NCBI GenBank assembly: GCA_000436835.1
Contig: FR889161.1
Coordinates: 75,563 to 88,152, forward strand
Length of the DNA: 12,590 bases
Reading direction: 5' to 3'
DNA from: Eubacterium sp. CAG:251
Lineage (GTDB): Bacteria; Bacillota; Clostridia; Oscillospirales; Acutalibacteraceae
In this document: positions 5,983 to 10,951 of the stretch, in pieces
Layout: every line of letters begins with the position of its first letter
How positions within the stretch are numbered: the first letter of the stretch is position 1
The notes under the pieces: model-generated
Told to the model about the DNA's origin: nothing
The model's database searches: none
What the model saw: the letters and a program-made list of their open reading frames with translations, nothing else
Made by a program: the position numbers and the translations under genes

Positions 5983-6624
5983 ATGTATCATTTTCGATAT
6001 GTCTCGAAAAATGAAATCGCACCGCTAAAAAATCAAGTGATAGAATTAATTGGGTTAGTACAAGACGAAATTAGAAAATATTTTACATTTCAATATGAAT
6101 TTATCGGTAGTGTAAAGCGAAATATGGTAACCTGCGATGCTAAAAGTAATATCGGTTTTGATTTTGATGTGAATATTATGGTCAATGACGATGATGAAGA
6201 TTATTCTGCCAAGGAAATCAAACAGATACTTATGAAGGCATTTAACAAATACGCATACAAATATCATTATGATTTTTGCGAGGACAGTACACGGGTGTTT
6301 ACCATTAAAGTCAAAGACAGAAAAAATTCTCAAATATTGCATAGTTGTGATTTTGCAATCGTAAACAATTACGAAGACAATCGGCAAGAGTATATCCGAT
6401 TTAACAAAAAATCAAATTCATACAATTGGGTGGAGCAATCGAATGGGTTTTACCTTCTGCCGGAAAAAGTAGAATTTTGCAAAGATAATTATTTATGGAC
6501 AGAAGTCCGAGAGATATACATAGAAAAGAAAAATTGTAATACCGACAAAAATAAAAAATCAAGGTCAATTTTTGCTGACGCAATACATCAGGTTTGCCAA
6601 CAAAACGGGTACTTTGAAGAATAA
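5983..6624 (+). CDS. Polymerase-beta-type nucleotidyltransferase-like protein, function unknown
   Basis: 213 residues, soluble. The fold signature is visible: a helix (13-35), then GS at 42-43 in EFIGSVKRN, the metal-binding pair Asp60-x-Asp62 in GFDFDVNIMV, and a third acidic residue Asp123 in HSCDFAIV. This GS...DxD...D order is that of the DNA polymerase beta nucleotidyltransferase superfamily, which includes tRNA-, drug- and cyclic-oligonucleotide-forming enzymes and MNT antitoxins. It is longer than a minimal MNT (about 100-140) and shorter than typical CD-NTases (about 300 or more), so its subfamily is open. The C-terminal third holds conserved-looking charged helices (LWTEVREIYIEKKN). 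ACGGAGGAAC precedes the ATG. Its place between an HTH gene and a membrane-protein gene suggests a signalling, toxin-antitoxin or defence role, not proven. Confidence 0.7.
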   Translation: MYHFRYVSKNEIAPLKNQVIELIGLVQDEIRKYFTFQYEFIGSVKRNMVTCDAKSNIGFDFDVNIMVNDDDEDYSAKEIKQILMKAFNKYAYKYHYDFCEDSTRVFTIKVKDRKNSQILHSCDFAIVNNYEDNRQEYIRFNKKSNSYNWVEQSNGFYLLPEKVEFCKDNYLWTEVREIYIEKKNCNTDKNKKSRSIFADAIHQVCQQNGYFEE

Positions 6625-6644
6625 GAAGAAAAGAGGAAATCGGA

Positions 6645-7259
6645 ATGGAATTAACAACTTGTCCCAATTGCGGAAGTCCTAATTCGACTGTTAAACGAAA
6701 GAAGAATAAGCATAAAGGTGTAATTATATCCATAATTGTGTTTGCTATAATTGTTGTCAGTGCATTAGGAATTGGCATTTCGAAAAAAGCAAAGGAACTG
6801 GAATATTATTCAAATATGGAAAAAGTATCTTTTACAATGCTTGATGGAGCCGCCAAAGCGGAAAATGCCGGAAACCTTATTAAGAACGTGTGGTACAATG
6901 CTATTTATGAAGAACGCAATAGTGAAACAGACCAATATACTATGAAAAACGGAAAGTTTGTCGATGATTTTAATGATGCACTTTCTGAGCTATTTGCAGA
7001 TGAAAATTTCAGCAACAGTATTTCTGAAATAGAAACCAACCAATACGAAGTTGCCAATTTAATGAAACAGTTGAAAGAACCACCGAAAAAGTATGAAGAA
7101 GCATACTCCGTGTTAAAGGTATACTATGACAATTATTTGAAAATGACAAAAATCGTTACAAGTCCTACTGGAAGTCTTAATACATTTTCAGAGGATTTTA
7201 ATACCTATGATAATAATACGGTTGATTCATACGAAAAAATGAAACTATATTTAGATTAA
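6645..7259 (+). CDS. Single-span membrane protein with N-terminal half zinc ribbon
   Basis: 204 residues. CPNCGSPNS (Cys6, Cys9) is a zinc-ribbon knuckle, but the second CxxC pair is absent, so zinc would have to be shared between two chains or the site is degenerate. A basic stretch (KRKKNKHK, 17-24) precedes one transmembrane helix (about 25-46, GVIISIIVFAIIVVSALGIG), giving N-in, C-out topology by the positive-inside rule. The outer part (about 50-204) is helical and polar, rich in Asn, Glu, Lys and Tyr, with no motif I recognise. AAGAGGAAAT lies before the ATG, 20 bp after the nucleotidyltransferase gene. It could be a membrane effector or sensor of the cassette, but nothing shows this directly. 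Confidence 0.7.
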   Translation: MELTTCPNCGSPNSTVKRKKNKHKGVIISIIVFAIIVVSALGIGISKKAKELEYYSNMEKVSFTMLDGAAKAENAGNLIKNVWYNAIYEERNSETDQYTMKNGKFVDDFNDALSELFADENFSNSISEIETNQYEVANLMKQLKEPPKKYEEAYSVLKVYYDNYLKMTKIVTSPTGSLNTFSEDFNTYDNNTVDSYEKMKLYLD

Positions 7260-7282
7260 CAATCAGGAAGGAGATACTATTT

Positions 7283-7462
7283 ATGGGTAAACATTTTTTT
7301 GATTATGAAGATGGCGATTTTGCTTGTTCAATCTCTGATAATATAGCAATAGATTCCGATGGAGATTTATTGATTCGAATGGGAGATGATATGGCAATGG
7401 ATATGGACTCTGGAGAGTTGCACATTATATCCGGTTGGTCCAACGATGAAGATGACGATTAA
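7283..7462 (+). CDS. Small, very acidic repeat protein (59 residues), function unknown
   Basis: Starts MGKHFFDYEDGDFACS and ends in DEDDD. By count 18 of 59 residues are Asp or Glu against one Lys and one Arg. Two similar units follow each other: SDNIAIDSDGDL (18-29) and GDDMAMDMDSGEL (34-46), an internal duplication with about 16-residue period. A strong GGAAGGAG (7266-7273) stands 9 nt before the ATG, and the gene follows the membrane-protein gene by 23 bp, so it is almost certainly translated as part of the operon. Charge and periodic Asp suggest metal binding, DNA mimicry or binding to a basic partner; none is shown. I do not recognise a named family. Confidence 0.75.
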   Translation: MGKHFFDYEDGDFACSISDNIAIDSDGDLLIRMGDDMAMDMDSGELHIISGWSNDEDDD

Positions 7463-7631
7463 AATAATGGCGGCAGAGAGAAGGTGGGTTCCCTTGCCGC
7501 CACGTCCCCATATACCGATAAACTTATTTTCTTCAACGTGTAAGATGAAATTGGGCAAATAATGTAGCCTCTCCCTTTTTCTTATACTGTGAACTCAAAA
7601 ATGAAAAAACGCTCTACAGTTCGGTAACATC
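7463..7631. other. Non-coding stretch after the cassette
   Basis: Holds the hairpin at 7468-7502 just after the operon end. I see no gene, no tRNA-Ser end duplication and no clear promoter in the rest. A 63-codon minus-strand frame (7367-7558) overlaps the acidic gene and lacks a ribosome site. Confidence 0.5.
7468..7502 (+). repeat. Hairpin at the end of the cassette operon
   Basis: TGGCGGC (7468-7474) pairs with GCCGCCA (7496-7502), and inside it AAGG (7481-7484) can pair with CCTT (7492-7495). There is no T run after it, so it is not a classical terminator. It may stabilise the mRNA 3' end or act as a Rho-assisted stop. Confidence 0.6.
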
Positions 7632-7661
7632 TTGAAATATGTTTTGCATTTGTTGTAAAAT
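7632..7661 (+). promoter_or_regulatory. Promoter candidate of a short transcript upstream of rimM
   Basis: TTGAAA (7632-7637), 18 bp, TAAAAT (7656-7661). TTTGCATTTG occurs twice around it (7643-7652, 7665-7674), 22 bp apart. The transcript would run into the terminator at 7713-7750, giving an RNA of only about 80 nt. Confidence 0.35.
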
Positions 7662-7712
7662 GTATTTGCATTTGAGAAATGAAAGAGTTTTTTGTGAATT
7701 ATGTTGCTAAAT

Positions 7713-7750
7713 AAAAGACGGATTGATAAATTTCAATCTGTCTTTTATTT
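7713..7750 (+). terminator. Rho-independent terminator ahead of rimM
   Basis: A 14-bp stem with one G-U pair: AAAAGACGGATTGA (7713-7726) with its partner at 7733-7746, loop TAAATT, followed by a T-rich tract. It separates the upstream region from the rimM promoter. Confidence 0.88.
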
Positions 7751-7753
7751 TTC

Positions 7754-7783
7754 TTGAAATTTATACATATTATATTGTATAAT
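7754..7783 (+). promoter_or_regulatory. Promoter of rimM-trmD
   Basis: TTGAAA (7754-7759), 18 bp, TATAAT (7778-7783). The start site near 7790 leaves only about 10 nt before the ATG at 7800, with GGTGA (7791-7795) as a minimal ribosome site. The leader is very short. Confidence 0.65.
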
Positions 7784-7799
7784 AATCGTTGGTGATTAA

Positions 7800-8309
7800 A
7801 TGAAACAATTTTTAGAAGTGGGTAAACTTAATAATACTCATGGCATTAAGGGCGAACTAAAAATGCAACTTTGGTGCGACGATATAAATTATTTAAAACA
7901 ATTTAAAACCTTGTATTTTGATGATAACGGGCAAAAGAGCATTGATGTTTTGTCAGTCAGACCTCAAAAAAATCTTGCTATTATCAAATTAAAGGGGATA
8001 GATACGATAGAGCAGGCAGAGGAAATTAAGGGTAAAATACTTTATTGCAATCGTGATGACGCTACTATTGACGAAGAAGTAAATTATATTGCAGACCTTA
8101 TCGGCTGCCGTGTTGTTGATATTGACAGCGGCAAGGAATACGGCAAGGTTGTTGACGTTCTGAATTACGGCTCGTGTGACATTTATGATACCGTTTCAAG
8201 CGGTAAGCACATTTTAATTCCTGCCACACCCGATATTGTTAAAGAAATTAATACACAATATCAAATTATTAAAATTAAGGCAATGAAAGGGCTTTTTGAT
8301 GAGAATTGA
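7800..8309 (+). CDS. rimM: Ribosome maturation factor RimM
   Basis: 16S rRNA processing protein that binds ribosomal protein S19 and helps mature the 30S head. 169 residues, the usual size. The N-terminal RimM beta-barrel has the signature VGKLNNTHGIKGELKM (7-22). The C-terminal PRC-barrel domain (about 96-165) has DLIGCRVVD, GKVVDVLNYGSCDIYD and HILIPATPDIVKEIN. It overlaps trmD by 11 bp, so translation is coupled. In many Firmicutes this pair sits in an rpsP-ylqC-rimM-trmD-rplS operon; here rimM is first and has its own promoter. Confidence 0.96.
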   Translation: MKQFLEVGKLNNTHGIKGELKMQLWCDDINYLKQFKTLYFDDNGQKSIDVLSVRPQKNLAIIKLKGIDTIEQAEEIKGKILYCNRDDATIDEEVNYIADLIGCRVVDIDSGKEYGKVVDVLNYGSCDIYDTVSSGKHILIPATPDIVKEINTQYQIIKIKAMKGLFDEN

Positions 8310-9030
8310 TATAATGACGCTTTTCCCGGATATGTGCAATGCCGTGTTGAGTGAATCAATAATCGGCAGAGCACGTCAAGCAGGCAAAGTTGAAATAAAT
8401 TGTGTTGATATTAGAAATTATACTCTTGATAAGCACAGACGTGTTGATGATAAGCCATACGGCGGAGGAATGGGTATGATTATGGCTCCTCAGCCGATAT
8501 ATGATTGCTATAAGGCAATTTGCGAGGATATGGGCGCCAAGCCTCATTTGATTTATCTTACTCCGCAGGGCAAAACACTTACTCAGCAAAGAGTTAAGGA
8601 ACTTTCAAAACTTGATAATCTTGTGCTTCTTTGCGGTCATTATGAAGGAATTGATGAGAGGGTTATCGAAGAACTTGACCCTGAAGAAATTTCAGTCGGC
8701 GATTACGTTTTGACCGGCGGTGAGCTTCCTGCTCTCATTCTTGCCGATTCTGTTTCAAGAATGCTTCCGGGTGTTTTGAGCGATGATGAATGTTTTGAAG
8801 AGGAAAGTCATTTTAATTTTCTTCTTGAATATCCTCAATATACTCATCCGTCAAGCTGGAACGGTAGGGATGTGCCTGAAATACTTCTTTCAGGTCATCA
8901 CGCAAAGGTTGATGAGTGGCGCCGCCAAAAATCGCTTGAACGTACATATAGACGTCGCCCCGATATGCTTGAACGTGCAAAACTTGATAAAAAAGACGAA
9001 GCGTTTCTGTCGAAACTTGAAAAAGAATAA
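8299..9030 (+). CDS. trmD: tRNA (guanine(37)-N1)-methyltransferase TrmD
   Basis: SAM-dependent methylation of G37 in tRNAs with a G next to the anticodon, which prevents +1 frameshifting. 243 residues from the ATG at 8299 (a TTG lies one codon earlier, but MRIDIMTLFP is the family start, with AAAGGG 8 nt upstream). SPOUT trefoil-knot motifs: YGGGMGMIM (54-62), LTPQGKTL, LLCGHYEGIDERV (110-122), ISVGDYVLTGGELPAL (131-146), Arg154 in SRMLPGVL. The catalytic region LLEYPQYTHP has Glu177 where E. coli has the Asp general base, as in other Firmicutes, and His where YTRP is usual. The C-terminal WRRQKSLERTYRRRPDMLE is typical. There is no rplS behind it and no terminator before ptsH. Confidence 0.96.
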   Translation: MRIDIMTLFPDMCNAVLSESIIGRARQAGKVEINCVDIRNYTLDKHRRVDDKPYGGGMGMIMAPQPIYDCYKAICEDMGAKPHLIYLTPQGKTLTQQRVKELSKLDNLVLLCGHYEGIDERVIEELDPEEISVGDYVLTGGELPALILADSVSRMLPGVLSDDECFEEESHFNFLLEYPQYTHPSSWNGRDVPEILLSGHHAKVDEWRRQKSLERTYRRRPDMLERAKLDKKDEAFLSKLEKE

Positions 9031-9111
9031 AAAATTATGTGAAATATGCACAAATACGGCGAATAATTTTTATTTGAAATTAACAAGTCAAACGAAGTTG
9101 AAGTTTAATTG

Positions 9112-9139
9112 TTGACCGATTTCAATTTGGTGGTATAAT
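9112..9139 (+). promoter_or_regulatory. Promoter of ptsH
   Basis: TTGACC (9112-9117), 16 bp, TATAAT (9134-9139) with a TGG extension (TGGTATAAT). It is very strong by consensus. It gives a leader of about 70 nt before the ATG at 9215, with GAGAGG as ribosome site. Confidence 0.85.
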
Positions 9140-9214
9140 ATGTAATAAAGAAATGAAAACACTTATATTAACCACAATATATTGTACTTTTTAAATTAAT
9201 GAGAGGTTTTAGTT

Positions 9215-9478
9215 ATGTTCGTTAAAGATGTTAAGGTAGAAAATCAGGTTGGTCTTCACGCTCGTCCTGCAACTTTCTTTATTCAGAAGGCAAACGAGTT
9301 TAAATCATCAATTTGGGTTGAAAAAGAAGAAAGAAGAGTAAACGCAAAGAGCCTTTTGGGTGTTCTTTCACTTGGCATTATGGGCGGAACAGATATTCGC
9401 ATTATTGCTGACGGCTCAGATGAAGAAGCAGCAGTTGAAGGTCTTGTTTCTCTTGTAAAGTCAGGCTTTACTGAATAA
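9215..9478 (+). CDS. ptsH: Phosphocarrier protein HPr
   Basis: 87 residues, full length. It carries phosphate from enzyme I to sugar-specific EIIA proteins in the PTS. His15 in GLHARPAT is the site phosphorylated by enzyme I. Ser46 in NAKSLLGVLSLGI is the regulatory site of HPr kinase/phosphorylase in Firmicutes, where P-Ser-HPr is the CcpA corepressor. His15 rules out Crh, which lacks it. It is a single-gene unit with its own promoter and terminator; ptsI is not next to it in this window, unlike the common ptsHI pair. Confidence 0.96.
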   Translation: MFVKDVKVENQVGLHARPATFFIQKANEFKSSIWVEKEERRVNAKSLLGVLSLGIMGGTDIRIIADGSDEEAAVEGLVSLVKSGFTE

Positions 9479-9527
9479 TAGACTGTCAATAAAGCGGATA
9501 AAACGCAAAGATATCTTAAACATTGTA

Positions 9528-9555
9528 GGGGCGACCGTTGGTCGCCTCATTTTTT
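9528..9555 (+). terminator. Terminator after ptsH, built from a GC-rich palindromic repeat
   Basis: GGGGCGACC (9528-9536), loop GTT, GGTCGCCTC (9540-9548, one G-U pair), then A and six T. The GTAGGGGCGACC/GGTCGCC core looks like the interspersed palindromic repeats scattered through many Oscillospirales genomes (from memory). Confidence 0.8.
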
Positions 9556-9587
9556 GCTTTTTGTATGAACTTTTTTAAATCAAATAC

Positions 9588-9616
9588 TTGATAATAAATT
9601 GCTTGTAAGATATAAT
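9588..9616 (+). promoter_or_regulatory. Promoter of the secreted Ig-like/Fn3 protein gene
   Basis: TTGATA (9588-9593), exactly 17 bp, TATAAT (9611-9616). The AT-rich leader of about 45 nt ends in AAAGGGG (9655-9661) before the ATG at 9670. Confidence 0.75.
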
Positions 9617-9669
9617 TAAATTGAAATATTATATGTCATATTAAAAACATTTTTAAAGGGGATTTAATT

Positions 9670-10845
9670 ATGAAAAAGATTTTATGCGTGCTTTTAAGTT
9701 TAATTATGAGCGTAAGTTTAATTGCAATTCCGCTCAGTGCTCAGGCAGAAACTAAATATTGGGTGGATATGAATTTCGCTAAAAACAATATTGAAGGTCT
9801 TAGAAATTATATAAAAACCAATGGCAAAACTAATAGTGACGGCGATAAGTATATTCAATATGTATATGATAATAAGTATAATTATTTGATAATTTATGAA
9901 ACCAAGACAGGCGCTCTTGATTTTTGGGTGGAATTTGATGATGGCGAATATGTAGATATGTATTATGCATATCCTAATGTTAATCCTGAATTGTTAGTTG
10001 ATTTAGGCTCATCATACGTTTTGGCAAATGCTAATTTTGATGTTAATTATTATAATTATCAAGATATTAATTTGACAGTCACTAAGTCAAACGGCGATTA
10101 TTCAAACGAACAGGTGCAATATTACGGCAATCTTTCTCTTAAAGCCGCAATTGAGGGTTGGAATAACTGCCTTGTTAATAACACTCCGTACACATTAGCC
10201 TCAATCGGATTTAATTCTTTGTGTAATCATAATTTGACGAGGTCGTATTATGCCGCAACGCTCAGCACCGACGGTACAATTGAAGATTATTGTTATAAAT
10301 GCGGCTATCACGAGGATACAGATATTCCTTGCGTTTCTCAGGTGAAGCTTTCTAAAAAATCGTTTACTTATAACGGTAAGGTGCAAAAGCCGAGCGTAAC
10401 GGTTATTGATTCTAAGGGAAATGTTGTCAGCGCCGATAATTACAGTGTAAGCTATTCTAATTCGGGAAGTAAGAAAGTCGGTTCTTACGGTATTTATATT
10501 TCTTTTATCGGTTCTAAATATTCAGGCTCGATTTCATACGTTTATAAAATAATTCCTAAATCAAGTACAATTTCTTCTCTTAAGGGCGCTAAAAAGAAGA
10601 TAACCGTTAAGTATAAAAAGCAGACCTCGCAGACAACAGGCTATCAAATTCAAGTGGCAACCGATAAGGCATTTAAGAAGAATAAAAAGACAGTTACTGT
10701 TAAGAAAAACAAAACAACATCTGCGAATGTATCATCTCTTAAAGCAAAGAAAAAATATTTCGTTCGTGTTCGTACTTACAAAACAGTAAACGGTAAGAAA
10801 ATTTATTCCTCATGGTCAAAGGTAAAGACAATTAAAACTAAATAA
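9670..10845 (+). CDS. Secreted protein with zinc-binding-like segment, bacterial Ig-like and fibronectin type III domains
   Basis: 391 residues. Sec signal peptide 1-26 (basic MKK, hydrophobic core, cleavage after AQA). Residues about 27-180 form a Tyr/Asn-rich region of unknown fold. Then Cys185-x-His187 and Cys208-x-x-Cys211 (FNSLCNHN, YCYKCGYHE), with Cys221 after them, make a possible small metal site or disulfide module. An Ig-like domain of the MBG/surface-repeat type follows (about 225-296: SFTYNGKVQKPSVTV, NYSVSYSNS, SYVYKI), then one Fn3 domain (about 298-391: GYQIQVATDKAF, YFVRVRTYKTVNGKKIYSSWS), which is very Lys-rich. No LPXTG or transmembrane anchor is seen, so it is probably released or held by charge. 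The domain order recurs in clostridial surface proteins; the N-terminal part is unrecognised. Confidence 0.8.
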   Translation: MKKILCVLLSLIMSVSLIAIPLSAQAETKYWVDMNFAKNNIEGLRNYIKTNGKTNSDGDKYIQYVYDNKYNYLIIYETKTGALDFWVEFDDGEYVDMYYAYPNVNPELLVDLGSSYVLANANFDVNYYNYQDINLTVTKSNGDYSNEQVQYYGNLSLKAAIEGWNNCLVNNTPYTLASIGFNSLCNHNLTRSYYAATLSTDGTIEDYCYKCGYHEDTDIPCVSQVKLSKKSFTYNGKVQKPSVTVIDSKGNVVSADNYSVSYSNSGSKKVGSYGIYISFIGSKYSGSISYVYKIIPKSSTISSLKGAKKKITVKYKKQTSQTTGYQIQVATDKAFKKNKKTVTVKKNKTTSANVSSLKAKKKYFVRVRTYKTVNGKKIYSSWSKVKTIKTK

Positions 10846-10865
10846 CAACAAATGATTTTTCGTTC

Positions 10866-10907
10866 AAAGCGTCGTATTTCCAATTTTTTACGGCGCTTTA
10901 TTTTTTT
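10866..10907 (+). terminator. Terminator after the secreted-protein gene
   Basis: AAAGCGTCGTA (10866-10876) pairs with TACGGCGCTTT (10889-10899, one G-U), followed by A and seven T. It lies just before the uvrC promoter. Confidence 0.9.
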
Positions 10908-10916
10908 GCATATTTG

Positions 10917-10925
10917 TGTTATACT
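10917..10925 (+). promoter_or_regulatory. Extended -10 promoter of uvrC
   Basis: TGTTATACT (10917-10925) is an extended -10. The -35 position falls in the T run of the preceding terminator (TTTATT) and is poor. The leader would be about 20 nt, with AGGTGA (10942-10947) before the ATG at 10952. Confidence 0.55.
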
Positions 10926-10951
10926 TGTAAAAAACTTAGGCAGGTGATTAA

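Noticed and set aside
6401..6778. Minus-strand frame of 125 codons opposite the nucleotidyltransferase and membrane-protein genes
   Set aside because: It is antisense to two genes with strong ribosome sites and clear motifs; the translation has no family features.
7367..7558. Minus-strand frame of 63 codons with a hydrophobic middle
   Set aside because: No ribosome site, and it overlaps the acidic gene, which has a strong one; the hydrophobic stretch is the complement of Asp codons.
4550..7750. A duplicated tRNA-Ser 3' end as right attachment site of an integrated element
   Set aside because: I looked for a copy of the T-arm/acceptor sequence downstream of the cassette up to rimM and found none, and there is no integrase gene.
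8783..9115. Plus-strand frame of 110 codons overlapping the end of trmD
   Set aside because: It is an out-of-frame shadow of trmD, which is unmistakable in its own frame.
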